Shown: one piece after another, positions 1 to 12,206 of the stretch
Layout: each line of letters begins with the position of its first letter
How positions within the stretch are numbered: position 1 is the first letter of the stretch
Source of the DNA: Rhyacichthys aspro
Lineage: Eukaryota > Chordata > Actinopteri > Gobiiformes > Rhyacichthyidae
Assembly (NCBI GenBank): GCA_036850595.1
Contig: CM072152.1
Location: 20,783,179-20,847,178, forward strand
Length of the DNA: 64,000 bases
Reading direction: 5' to 3'
Program-made: the position numbers and the translations under genes
The notes under the pieces: model-generated
Databases searched by the model: none
Told to the model about the DNA's origin: nothing
Seen by the model: the letters and a program-made list of their open reading frames with translations, nothing else

Positions 1-1839
1 TCCCTCATTCCTCCACTCACTCTCCGTTACATTTAAATGCATTTGGGTCAGCGGTTCCACCTTCCAAACTGCACAGGAGTGTGTTTCTTAAAGTGCTCTG
101 TTTTTTTTGTTTTTTTTCTTTACATCCTCAGTGTAAATGCTCTATTTTTTTATCACTCACCTACATAGATGTACATTTATTTGCTTAAAACTAGCCCAAA
201 ACATGAAGGTGTTCTCACGATGAGTCATAAGGAAACAAGGTCAGTGCCATTGTCATATCGATGTTCCCATAAGATCGCACTCGGAGCTGACTTACTTCTC
301 TGTAGTGCTTCTTACCGACTCTCGTTTCCCCCGAAGCAGAGTGACAGAGTGTTACTGATTCGATGGCAAGGTCACCGACCCTGGTCTTGGCATCAAGCTC
401 TTAGTCTGCCCCTGTGGCCGCTGACCATGGCCTAAGCAACATTACATGAGTAGAAGCATGTTTTGGCACATTATGTGACTGATAAATATACACAAACATG
501 CCATCTCTGGTAGAAGGTAGAACTAGAGCTAAACTTCCGTTCCTGAAAAATAGCACGATCTTTTTGCATTACAAAGGTGTTGCTAGACCTTCACCTAAGT
601 GGGATTTCTCATGCTTATACTGAAAAGTCGAGAGCGTTGTGATCAAAGATAACACTATGGAGATGACTTCTCATAGCATTGCGGCAAAGTGAAAGAAACA
701 GTATACTTCATCAGCACTTTACCTTGACAATGCTTGGCTTTGAAGTCTCACTCCCTGACTTATGAATTCATTTAGCAGAACTGCTGTTTGAGAGAAATAC
801 GTCAGAAAAAAAGGAGGGAATTGAAGTGGTGCGGTAAAAAGAAGGATGTTGAAACTGCACAGGGGAATAATTCAGCTAATGGAGTGACTGTTTGGATATT
901 CAGCAGAAGTAGGAATGGAGATTATGATCTTGCAATTAGCGTAACAAGGTTTTATTGATTGGCTGCCGCTCCGCTGTAGCGTCTTTTCTGCCAAGACGCT
1001 GCATGTGGTTTTAACATGCACAGTGTGTGAGTAACAGAGCCAGTCGCACTAGTCTACTACTACAGAAGAATCAGCACAGTGGATTCAACATCGAGCTGTG
1101 GCCATTTCTGAAGCATCAAAGCTGAAATGTTATGGATTGCCAAGCTGAAAGGGTTTGTTTGAATATATGTTGATAAAGTGGTGTGTATTTGCATTTTCCA
1201 CTTACTTTTAAGTTAATGCATTGCCCTCCTTTCCTTTTGAGTAAAATACAGGTATGAAACGCTACGGTAATGGCAGAGTTTTGCATGTTGATTATGTTGT
1301 AAAGGTACTTTGAGCAGATACTAACAAAAACATTTTGATCTCTTTGCAACCCAATCTCCTAATTTGTGTCAATGCAAGGTGCTAACAACGATAGAACTCA
1401 TCAGACATCATTTTAGTGGAAGATTCTGGATGGTTTTGGAAAAATTGTGTTCCACCGACAACAACCGATGGTGAGAAATCATTCAGTTACTCTAAAGATC
1501 TGACTTGTTTTAGTTAATTTTACAGTTAGTTTATTCATTTCTAAACAAAAAAAGTCCTTTTTTTAAAAAAAGACATAAAATAGTAACAGAACTTTTTGAG
1601 TCTGAGTTGGTGTGTGACAGAGTCCCTCTGCACAGCCCTCGAGTATCACTTGTCTTTCAGCCATATGTTTCTGATGAACCATTGTAGAACATGATCCCAT
1701 AGTCTTTTATGTCCAACCTTTGACAAATCTATCACCTTGTCTGGCTATGCTCCGGATTAAAGGCCCATTCTACCTTTCCAGTTTAGATGAGTAATTCCCT
1801 TGTTTGGCAGCAGACCAAAGCCCAGCCGATTTGTCTGGG

Positions 1840-2010
1840 ACCTCCTCGAAGCCTGATTGGTCGGTTTCAGTCGTGTGTGACTGACAGGAAGCCTGCTGAT
1901 TGGGGGAGACAGTATCTTTGGATCGTTGCACTGATTAAAGCCTCACGGCAGCGTTTTGTAAACTCCCGCCGTTCAGGGTCCGGCGGGCAGCGCCCCGGCC
2001 CTGCTGGTCT
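1840..2010. promoter_or_regulatory. GC-rich block with inverted CCAAT motifs, possible enhancer or alternative promoter
   Basis: Within AT-rich intron, this stretch contains CTGATTGGTCGG near 1852 and GCTGATTGGGGG near 1897, both inverted CCAAT boxes. They are followed by CCGGCGGGCAGCGCCCC near 1980. Such a layout is typical of NF-Y-bound promoters or enhancers. There is no direct evidence of transcription; mammalian TOX2 has alternative first exons, which makes the idea worth testing. Confidence 0.25.
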
Positions 2011-2396
2011 GAATTACAGCCAGTTGCATTAGCCTGATTTACAGCTTCCTCCCACTGTTTAGATTAGAGTCTGGGACCAAAATGGCAGGCCTCTCCTCAC
2101 CCAAATCTCCATCTGTACCTCGCTCCTTCCCTTATGTCCTCAGATTGATTCTTCCACTTTGTGAGTCACAGTTGTCATCCGTAAGCACTGTATGCCTTAT
2201 ATCCTAGCCCTGTCTTACTAGTTTAGACCACATTTAGACTTCATGCTCCAGTCCACCTGTTCATCTGCAAACTTTTCTTCAAATTATCTGTATCTGTTGC
2301 ATATTTAAGGGTCAAGACGATCTTCCATTATATTTTAAGCATTGGTCATTTTTATTCAAAACTAAACCCAGCTAGAGCAGTGACAACCATCTATTA

Positions 2397-2417
2397 ACTA
2401 TATACTATATACTATAT
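2397..2417 (+). repeat. Three tandem copies of ACTATAT
   Basis: Exactly three uninterrupted 7-bp units in AT-rich intron; a short tandem repeat with no apparent function. Confidence 0.8.
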
Positions 2418-3639
2418 CAAAATCATATATTTATTACTCACTTTTTGTGTCCCAAGGGTTTTTCATTGTACATAACAACAAAACATTGCTCAATAGGCTT
2501 TGATGTTACACTTATAAACTTGTGATAGTCAGTAAGTATTGATGTCATTTAGTGCCGTAGCTGTGATATGAATACATAAACCTAGACTAAGATATCTTTG
2601 TGAAACTGGCCTCAACATGAGGTCATTGTCAGCCGCTGGTCCATTGGTCCACCATTTTAAAGTGTCTGTGCTGCCAAGGTCTCATTAACAAATAATTTTT
2701 TTGAATGGTGAAAATGTGTAATAACTTTATCCATGGAAATTCAACTCATGATTCTCCGAACTGTTTGCACTTTTTATTCGAAACGATGACTTACAGACTG
2801 TGTAAAAGGACCCTTCTGACACCTTCTCTTTACCTTTACCACCTATTCCTCCTTCCCCCATCCCCCCTTCCCTTTACACACTCTCTCTCACTGCCTCTCT
2901 ACATCTTTTGTGAAAATGAAAACAAAGCGCAGCCTGCCAAAATATTTCTATAGCCGTTCGCTGACGAAGCAGGGCGCGGAGACAAAGCAAAAAGATGTGC
3001 AGGCATATTTGTTGTGGCAGCGCAAAGATGGAAAGCTCTCTCCCCGTGGCCTTTTTAAAGTCATTTGGAAACTCCCCCACCTCACACTCCTCAGCCTCTC
3101 CTGCCCCATTAAAAGCCCTCTGTTTGAAATACTCATCTGACATGGCACCACATACAAACGCAGGCTTGTATATTTGTACAAGGGCCTCACTTTGCTGAAC
3201 TATCCATCGCCCGTTGCCCCAGGTGATCACATGAAAACTAATGACATACCTTAATGTGTTTGTGTAGGCCTCTCACCCCATTGGACAGAGTGAGCTGGAT
3301 CACATGTTTGAGGATTATGAAAGACATTAAATAACGCTGGTTCAGCTTTTCACACACACGTCTATAGTGAAGATTATGGTTTTTTCCTTAGTGTTTCTAT
3401 TAACACTAGAAATTACCTTTAATCTTGGAAGGCAAGCTTCTCAAGTTGAAATATCCAATGCTGACTATACATTTAATATTTACAACCAAATACAAAAGGT
3501 TAATAGAGCCAATTGATTGTTACATCTTGATAACTTAAGGGGGCTTAATGATGTACATGAATTAAAGTACACAGTTAAACGAACAAGCAAAAATGTGTTA
3601 AAACCTAAATAGTGCATAATCAACTGAAAATAACACTTC

Positions 3640-3920
3640 CTGCATTTGCTTATCTTGGAAAACTAGACATTAAAGCTTCATAAAACCTCTTGAAAGGAGC
3701 CATTACTCTGTTACTTATCAAATGTTCTTAGTAGTTTGGACAAACTGAGTACTTTTGGAAAAGAAACACAATCATGTGTCTGTTTTAAAGACATAATCTT
3801 ACATAAAGGCTAAGAAAGTATGTAAACTAAATGTATTTTTTAGGAAATTTTCTTATCTGAGTTAAATCTGCAATGACATATGTTCCTGCAGGGCTACTGT
3901 AGGTGCCGACAGGCTGTAGA
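3640..3920 (+). repeat. Interspersed repeat family A, diverged copy
   Basis: Shares with the copies near 5740, 26600 and 49340 an ordered set of words: CACTTCCTGCATTTGC, AGCTTCATAAAAC-TCT, GGACAAACTGAG-AC, then TTCCTGCAGGGCTACTGTAGGTGC. The family is not named here. It looks like an old non-autonomous element about 300-350 bp long. Confidence 0.5.
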
Positions 3921-4260
3921 AAAGAGGGGTTTGACAGTGAATGAGACTAGTTTATGGTCAGAAAAAGGAATGTCAAGTACTGAACAGTTCCCAGGGGTTA
4001 TACCAGTGCAATAGATGAGATCAAGAATAATGGGAGTCCAGATTATTGCAGGCCACAACTGTCTAAATCCTAAAATTCATTGATAGAGTTTGGGTTTGGT
4101 GGTTGGTAAATGGCAGCTAAAATGGTGAGAACAGATCGTGGGGGATTACAACCTTCAGATATTACTAAAAACTAGAAAGTTGCTTCTATTTTATCCCAAA
4201 TTCAAAACGAATAACAGCACCTCCAGTATTTTTCTCCCTCTGCAACAGAGATAGTGCTCT
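3890..4260 (-). repeat. Decayed LINE endonuclease fragment
   Basis: Read on the minus strand, broken frames resemble the apurinic endonuclease domain of a fish non-LTR retrotransposon. There is a GGAVIRFEF stretch near 4220, LAAIYQPPNPNS (the YRPP-type motif) near 4123-4090, and ILDLIYCTGITP followed by FSDHKLVSF (the conserved SDH) between 4032 and 3930. Stops and frame changes show it is long dead. The family (L2/Rex-like or similar) cannot be settled from this fragment. Confidence 0.5.
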
Positions 4261-5060
4261 TTCTTTAATAAAACTTAAAAGTTTGCCTTGAACTGAGTTT
4301 CCCTCATGGTCGTGAAAAAGGCTGCGGGTTATTAGAGGAAAAATGCTCCATTGAACCAAGATTCATTAGCAAAATACTTTCTTAATTATTGATGTGCTAT
4401 CTTTATGCTGTGGAAAGGCCCCAAGCAGACATTGATCCACATTGACTTATTTCCTCAGCTCAGAAAAAGTATATAATATTATTAAAATGGTTAAGAAGCT
4501 CACACGCTTTCACTGAAAAATATATTGTGACAAAGCCCAAGGCGATAGCTTTTATACTTTTTCAATTATATTTATGTATGTGTGTGTTGTATCCTCTCAG
4601 TCAGACAAAACAATAAAAAATGAAAACAGTAGGCGGCCTCAGGAAATAGCTCTAAGATGAATTCACTTCCATTTTTTGTGCCATGATTGTTCTTATTTGA
4701 CTCCTATAAATATCCTTATTGAGAAACCAAAAACCTATTGTGATTAGATACAGTTTATTGGCTTTGAAACGCGACATGGAAAGGTTTTATTTCTACTGTC
4801 ACAACGAGATAAATGGCGCCTCCTCTAGTCGGGGAGGAGTACAGCGCTAACTATCCATTTCTCTGAGGAGACAGTGTGGTTCATTGAGAGTGAAGAGCTG
4901 TCTCCTCCACTCCCCACCAACCTCTTGTTAACAATGGCACTGAGCGTACAAGTGTCCAGATGTTCCTGCCTCGCTCCTACCAGCTGTGCCAGCCTCCAAT
5001 ACACAAGCTCATTGACTCCGGACGCAGTGGGAGAGACTTTTAAAACACACTGACACCCGG

Positions 5061-5097
5061 CGCACACACACAAACACAAACACAAACACGCACACAG
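5061..5097 (+). repeat. AC-rich microsatellite
   Basis: CGCACACACACAAACACAAACACAAACACGCACACAG, a degenerate (AC)n/(CACAAA)n stretch. It gives low-complexity Cys/Leu-rich reading frames on the minus strand that are not genes. Confidence 0.75.
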
Positions 5098-5739
5098 GCT
5101 CGGAGAGAAAATGTTTATTTCAAAAGTGATAGCGATACCTACGAGCTGCTGGAGGAAATGCATGCATTGTCACATAGATTATACACAAACAAGCATCGTA
5201 ACACATCCACAGTGAGCAAGCCACAACACTTTACAGCCCATTCTCCTTATGTAAAGCAGTGTTATTTGTGGGTGACAGGATCCCAACAATCCTCAGAATA
5301 ATGCACGTTTGTTTGGATGACTGCTCCATCAGCGCTCCTTTTGTTATTTTCATCATTGTCACGCTCACTCTCTACAGATCCACCAAACTGTTACTGTGCT
5401 GCGTTTTTGTCCGTTGACTTGTTCTTATAACAATCATTAGTCATTCAGACATTGGCACCATTGTAAACGTGTTAATAATAATGACAGTGAGTGGAGAGAG
5501 ACATTAAATAAAATAAAGAAGTTGACTGAATGCACTTTTTCATATGTATTGATGGGTTAGGAAAGTGACAAATGAGTGATAGCACTAGTTTTGTTCTTAA
5601 AGGTCTTGAACTAATCTAATTAAGACCATGCAGGACTAATTTAAGTCTTTAAATGTGCAATGTGTTATATATTATATTTCAATAATATACATTAATCTAA
5701 AACACTCACATTTGGCTAGCTAGAGAAACAAAAAGACAT

Positions 5740-6000
5740 TCATAGCTTCATAAAACTCTGCAGAAGGAGTTATCTCTTACAGTCCTTAAAGAAGAGAAGA
5801 CAAACTGAGCACTGCTGGAGAATGAAGCGTTCATGTTTTCTTTTTAAATACACAAAACTTTAAAACTTTAGGACATTTAAGAACTACATTGATTGTATTT
5901 CTTTTTTTGAAACTTGTTATTTGACCTTTGTCCACTGTGGTTTATCATTGACAACAGCATGTCCCTGCATGGCTCCCATAGCTGCTCACCAGCTGTAGAA
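5740..6000 (+). repeat. Interspersed repeat family A, best-preserved copy
   Basis: Contains AGCTTCATAAAACTCTGCAG near 5744, ACTGAGCACTGCTGGAG at 5804-5820, GCGTTCATGTTTTC shortly after, and ATGTCCCTGCATGGCTCCCATAG near 5961. The order and spacing of these words match the other family A copies. Confidence 0.55.
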
Positions 6001-6329
6001 ATTCAGAGTTTGAGATGTGAAGTTGTAATCTGAAATTTCACCCACAAAAAACACATGTCACACTTATAAATGTAATAAGGAAGATGAATTTTATCACTGA
6101 CAGAGCCACAGACAGATTACAAATATCTCACTGTTAAAAACTGCAAATGATACATATGTACACACATAATACACACATGCACTTATTGATAATACATTTT
6201 CAATATTGTGGAGCCCAACAAATAAACTCTCCCGTCCACTTTCATATAAGCACAGAAAACCCAGCCCATGAGTTTTTCATTGAGGTTGAGACTGGACTTG
6301 TCTCCTGCATAAATCTAGTCCTTTTTTGA

Positions 6330-6385
6330 TGTTGTCTTGGTCTCTGTACGCTCTGGTCTTGGTTAGTGTGGTCTTGATCACACCG
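6330..6385 (-). repeat. Interspersed repeat family B fragment
   Basis: The minus strand reads GTGATCAAGACCACACTAACC followed by AAGACCAGAGCGTAC. It matches the plus-strand copy at 46510-46590 (CCACACTAACCAAGACCAGAG) nearly base for base. A longer, more decayed relative with repeated GGTCTTGA-type words lies at 54150-54440. Confidence 0.5.
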
Positions 6386-9300
6386 CGGCGAACCATGACT
6401 GCACTTACAAAGGTCCAAACGACATAGCTGCTCCCAACAGGAGCAGACAGAGGAGTCTGTGTGAATAACACTGCTCGCCAAAATAATGTCGTTATTCTAG
6501 ATTCAGCATGTCAGCCAATAAGTTTGATTATGCTCCTCATTTGAGATGTTGGATCGCTACTTACCCTCCCCCTTCTTCTTCATCTTCTATTGCTGCCCTC
6601 CTTCTCATTTTTCTACCCCCTTCTCTCCCCCCATCCTCCCAGCACTACCCATCAACATCGGCATCACAATCGCTCTAGATGACTATGGGGAAACTTGAGC
6701 TATGTCACGCGCCCGTGGTTTGTTTTCAGAGAACATTAGCGGTGATCACGGTTGAGTTTTCACTGACACTGGGCGGCATCTGCATATTATTACCACCACC
6801 AGGTCCTGAACCGGTGGACTTCTTATTACTTCTGTGTTTCTTTGTGTGTGTCTCTCCATTACAAACTATTGAGTGTACTTTTACTTTGTGCTTTAAAAAC
6901 ACAATCATGCAGCACTTTGCCTGGAGTTATTTTAGACAGAAACACTGTTGATCCAGATGGGTCTGTTAGTGACACATTTGCAGTAGAAACATAAAAAAAT
7001 AAGGTTAAAAATGTACAACTGCAGTTACTTGCTATAATTTGTATTGTATCCCTGCTGCGGGTAATTTATCATGTTAAATAGCAGGTGCACACGAAAGGAA
7101 GCATTCTCATGTGATTTGTAATGCTGACAAACAATTATCTTTTCAGGCAATTGCAATTTCTTAAAAACCTCATTTAATTTTCTGTTTTAAATAGTCTGTG
7201 AAGGATTGACATGAAGCAATGTGTCTCTCGGTATACACTGTACTCTCAGATGAGCTATAGAGAAAACCGTAAACAATACAATACTAAATGTGGATCTAAT
7301 GTGTTGCTAACAGTTTTCGATGAGAGAAACGGCGGCATGGCGAGGTTGTGTTTATGATTTGATAAAGCCTCCTTCGTAACCCCGACATGTTGTGCAATGG
7401 CTCTGGCTCTCCTTCAACTCTGTGGTGTGCCACTTCAAATTAGTGGCTGGTGGAGAGGGCCTGCCCCGTCTTTGCGAAATGCATTAGTACGCCACTCAGA
7501 GCTCATACAGCCTAGGGTTAAACACAAATTATATCATTTCTGTCATCCAATCAAATCACAGTGACCCTTTGACTCGAGAGATGAGTCAAATGCATAATGG
7601 AATATGACATGGCACAAAAGCTGTGATCCTAATCCGCTCTGACACGTGATCAGATGAGGCTGACCTCTCGACCCCGGGTGACAAGTGAGACGAGCGCCGA
7701 GGGAGAAGAGGAAGACAACATAAAAGAAAAGAGAGAAACATTTGCCATCAGAAAGGCTGGTTTTAGTCAGCAGAAGGTTAGTTAGTAATCAACTCATCCC
7801 ACTAGGTCAGTGGGGACATCTGCATCTTTGGACACGGGACTAATTTTCGCCTTAATTATTCCTTTCATATTCCTTCCTCACATCATCACACATGCAAATA
7901 ATTTGGTCTAAGAGCAGTATCATTTATTATTCCATTGCTGTGGTCAGTATCTGGATTTTATTTCCTAGAAAGTATTTGCTTTTGACATTAGTGTGTTTCA
8001 TATCCTCATAATCTCATCCATACCTTTGTTTTTACACTGTTCATATTCATTTTCCTGAGAGCTCGTAAATAGTTGCAATGTCAAATAACACTCAACAAAA
8101 AATGTTATTTATTGTCTAACCCCCAGACATATTGTTGCATATTATTGAAGTTTAAGAAATGCTTTTATTATACTTTTTAATAAGGCCAACACTTCATTTG
8201 GAGGTAGATAGTCATCCAAACCATATGGTTTTCCTTTGGCACAACATATTTCAGTAGACAGTCGGGCACACAGACGGCCTCTCATTGTTTGGAGAATTTA
8301 TTTGTCTGTTATACAATATCTGATTTTTCAAACTAAAATGCTGCAGTTTCCAAAAAGGTATTAGAGCACACATACACCGGTCTTCCAATATCCTTTATGG
8401 ATGTGGATTATGAGGCAGGGCTATGATCTGAAGTTTAGATTTCAACACAAAATATAGACAATTTAGTTAAATGTGATAAAAAAACAAAAAAACATACAAA
8501 CCCTGACCTTGCTTATAATGCAATAAAACAATCATTAATGGTGCTTAGTGCCTTGCGTTTTAGTATGCAGTATTTATATGGGTTCATAAAACATTACACC
8601 TCAGACTTATTATTATGCATCAGTGTATAATTATGATGTATTAAGTGTCATGTCACGATGTGTTATACATCATTATAAATGTATGTTTGTTTTAAGTTTT
8701 ACCAAAATGTCAATATATTTGTGCTCTTTTAATTCTGAGATATGACTCTAGTATTTTCACTGAACAAATTGTAATTTGACAACACTAAGTCAGCTGGGAC
8801 AACACCGTGAATATTGCAGGACAGGCCTATTTGAGGCTGGGTCAGTCAACACAGAAGAGTAACGGTGTAACAGGATCCCCAGCCCTCTCCCCTCTCTCTG
8901 AACGAGCTGCCAGAGCAGGCTTTGTGGTTGGTTGATACCCCTTGACATGATACCGTAGCAGAAGAACAGCTATGGCTTTAATTAAGCCTGAGTTGATGGA
9001 GAGAGATAGATGGATGAGGAGAAAGATTAAGAGAGAAGAAAATGTATTAAAATAGCCCCATAAACAGAAATAGCAGAACAGTACATGCCATTCACATTAA
9101 AAGTTATCTTTCGCTTGACAATTGTTTTTCTCCGCTGCGTTACATTAAAACTAAAGCATTCGTAAATATACAGCATAATCTGAATGAAAATAGTTGTTCC
9201 TCTCATATTGTTCCCAGAGGTAACTCCACTGTTATTGTATGAGGAGGGGACTGCTTGAGAAGGCGAGATAACAGGGGTCTGAGTTGGCTGTGTGTGTGTG

Positions 9301-11971
9301 GATCCGCTGAGGTGCTGGAGGTTGATGGAGGTGGTATATGTGGGGGATTTTTAAGCATAAATCACCAGTGTGACAAAACTCTCCAATTGGCTGATAAGTG
9401 CACATTAGTGGTGAAGCAGATCTGTCATAGTGTGGCTACGAGCTGACAGTCCCGCCCTCTCCCCTCTTTTAAAACTGCAGACTTGGGACGGCTCCAAACA
9501 CTCATGCGTCTGTGTGGCACTCTCGCTCTTGGCCTGAATGTGCACTTAAGCTCTTATTGTGTGGATTATTTAAGTAAGGAAATGTTCAGAGTGTAGGACA
9601 GCTGTCAAAATAATGCATGTGTATAATAATATTCCATTGGATGGCATTACAAAAAACATAAAAGTCTTTAATGTGCAAAAAGGCTGTGCAGCTTTTTCAA
9701 ATGCCACTTTGAGTTATATTCAGCAGTGCATTATTTCGCATGATTAATAATTTGGTTGTGTCCTAAATTCAGACATCTACAAGCATCGCAACAATAATCT
9801 AATAAGAAGAAGAATGTACAGATAATGAGCCATTAGCCACAGTCAATATCATCCAGAAGGCCTTGAACACTCAGCGCAGTGTTTCAGAGCAAATGGAGAG
9901 AGCTGTGCCAAATAAAAAGACAAGCTGGAAAGCTCCCCAATCAATGTTATTTTCTCTCGCAGTCCCACACCAACTGTCTATTCATCTGTTTCTCTCAAAT
10001 GAAAGGTGTACTGGTATGCAACACTTACAGTCGAGAGATCTGTCTCTTAATTAAAGCGGTACAGATTGTGTTGCGCTCACTGAACATACTGTGTGTTGGA
10101 AATAATCTTGGGTATAGTGTTTGATCAGAGGAAGAGAAATGAGGCAAGAAAATGGGGATGCACAGTATATCCCTAATCTGTTGTCATAGAGATATGAAGC
10201 AGTACAGTACACACATCGATGACTGACGTGATTGAACTGCAAGGAAAATAAGAGTATTCCACGTGCCAGGCGTTACTAGACAAAGAAAGAGTCTGGTCTC
10301 TGGTTGAGTTGAATTTCAAGGGGACAAAACCAACACTCAATAAACTGCCTCTGGATCAAATACATACATAGACATACAACCAAGAGAACAAAATGATGCA
10401 ATGCATAAAGAGTGCTCCATTTAAGCTAAACAGTTACATATGTTCAGACAGGATTTCTACCAAGTGGACCCCAGTTCTCAGCGTGAATGGCAGGACAGGC
10501 AACATTTACTGGGCAAAAATATACAAGCCTCCATATGAATTTATATACCTCTATATTCAAACAGTCACAAATCGAGAATCCATTTTCTCCCATCCTTTTT
10601 TTTAAATGGGCAGGGTTTGGAACAGGAGGAAATTCCAGAAGCATGTAGTTTGTTTTTTTCTATAGTGTCCATACAAGTGCTCATTTTCTCAATAGTCTAG
10701 GTTTGATGTTTTTGTTAAGCATCTTTATTTTAAGGAATATTATCAACTGCATTCCACTATTTCTTTGGTTAATGGATAAATGCAATAATAAACAAAATTC
10801 AAAAAACAAATGTCACATATTGCCTGTTGCCCCCTAAAGCCATGCAGCAATACAGCAAAATAAAATGTCGAAAGGTTGTCGAAAGTGGCCAATCATGTGC
10901 CGTGCGGGCAAAAAAGATGAGCTCTTTGTTTGAAATTCTATACTACAATCCATAAAATACCTAGCCATTGTTTGGATTTTACTTTTAAAGGAGAGAGATG
11001 GTATACATTACCCTGTGTGTACATGTGCTTCTGTGCATGCAATCTCATTCTGAATAGAGGCGTATGAATAATTTATCTCTCCACAATCCAACTGGGAACG
11101 TCCTTGGTATTTACATTTTATCATCAAGGGCACTGGATGAGCCTTCACAACAATCTAACACATGACATATTCTCAGTCTTCATCCCTTATGAACCGTCAC
11201 ATGCTACACACGGGACGCGATGGGGACTGTTTCTCTTGTTTGGATGTACACTGACAAAACAGAGGGTTGATGAACGTGTGAGATGATGACTAAGCATGGT
11301 CTCCCTCCGCACTAGTGTAACTCGGTGAAGAAGGACGAAACGGCGATCATTTGAAGGCTCCGAGCTACAAACGCTGGGACACACTTCACTCAATGGACCC
11401 AGTGTTTACAGCAGACAATTTAGTTTCCTTCCAACAATTATGAGGGAAATTGAATTTGAGGAAATGTTAGTTTTCTTGTCCATTAGCCCAAACAATAACA
11501 CCATCCCCAAAGGTTTACAAAAACATCTGTCTTCAAAGGGCAGTGGAGAAAATTAATATCAGTTGGTTTACAGGCGATTAAACTGAGGCAATCACTCTTT
11601 TGGCTCTCTCGTTCTTTTTTCATTTGGTCAGTGCTGCTGTTTGTGAAGATTGTTAGTATCTCTTTATATGGCCGGATTAAATAGTTTGGTATTGTGATTT
11701 GTTGTTATCCATTTCATTCTGTGCTTGCCTCCACAGATTGCACTTATTTATGAGTCTTTCTGCAGAATAATACAACAAATGGAATCAAAGAAGGGCCCCA
11801 CAATCACACATAGATGACAAACTATTTCTTATTTGAGCTAGTGTGCATACTTTGGGGATATCTACTTTCTGATACAGTTTTGACTGAGTTTTCTTGTATA
11901 AAACACTGAATAGGATTCTCATATTAACAATAGTATTTTACCCTTTTTACCCTTTGTACACCCCATGTATA

Positions 11972-11975
11972 TTAA
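11972..11975. other. TTAA target site, left flank of piggyBac element
   Basis: TTAA immediately precedes the left terminal inverted repeat, as expected for piggyBac insertion, which duplicates TTAA. The matching right-flank tetramer is ATAT (14710-14713), which differs at two of four bases. Confidence 0.75.
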
Positions 11976-11989
11976 CCTCCTGAGACCCA
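11976..11989 (+). repeat. Left terminal inverted repeat of piggyBac element
   Basis: CCTCCTGAGACCCA, identical to the reverse complement of 14696-14709. The next base differs between the ends (G on the left, A on the right), so the perfect repeat is 14 bp. Confidence 0.9.
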
Positions 11990-12004
11990 GCAATGCATTT
12001 TTGG

Positions 12005-12016
12005 ACACTGTAGTGT
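12005..12016 (+). repeat. Subterminal palindrome copy 1 (left end)
   Basis: ACACT-GT-AGTGT, 30 bp inside the left element end. It shares its CACTGTAGTG core with copies at 12349-12368 and 14561-14578. Confidence 0.7.
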
Positions 12017-12163
12017 ACATTGTGTTTTTACTTGTATCTTTCAAAATATTTATGCCACTTTTCTAAGTCCTGTTGTTCCTTTAAGTGCACACCCGTAGCT
12101 TTAGAATGATACCCCATGTGTGGGGGTGTGGCTTTGTTAAAAGATTTTTTCTGTCTTTTCAAA

Positions 12164-12206
12164 ATGGCCGCCATCCCAATCGACACATTTTATGGAAGAA
12201 AGAAAG
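12164..12206 (+). CDS. piggyBac transposase exon 1
   Basis: ATG GCC GCC ATC through AAG AAA G, encoding MAAIPIDTFYGRKK plus one base, then donor GTAAGC. Too short to be found as an open frame alone. It is supported by the strong start context, the consensus donor and the phase match to 12406. Confidence 0.7.

Larger units (their letters stand above)
1..11971. other. tox2 upstream intron, left part: non-coding
   Basis: No convincing exon was seen. Open frames are short, with no family resemblance. Contents include a GC-rich block with two inverted CCAAT motifs (about 1840-2010), pyrimidine-rich tracts (2841-2905, 6563-6640), a triplicated 7-mer (2397-2417), an AC-rich stretch (5061-5097), LINE debris (3890-4260) and copies of two interspersed repeat families (about 3640-3920, 5740-6000, 6330-6385). 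Reading it as intron assumes the tox2 first exons lie upstream, because no counterpart of the TOX2 N-terminus was recognised here. Confidence 0.55.

Noticed and set aside
2874..3230. 118-codon minus-strand frame and overlapping frames
   Set aside because: No recognisable domain, no splice signals in a consistent arrangement, and overlapping frames in all directions.
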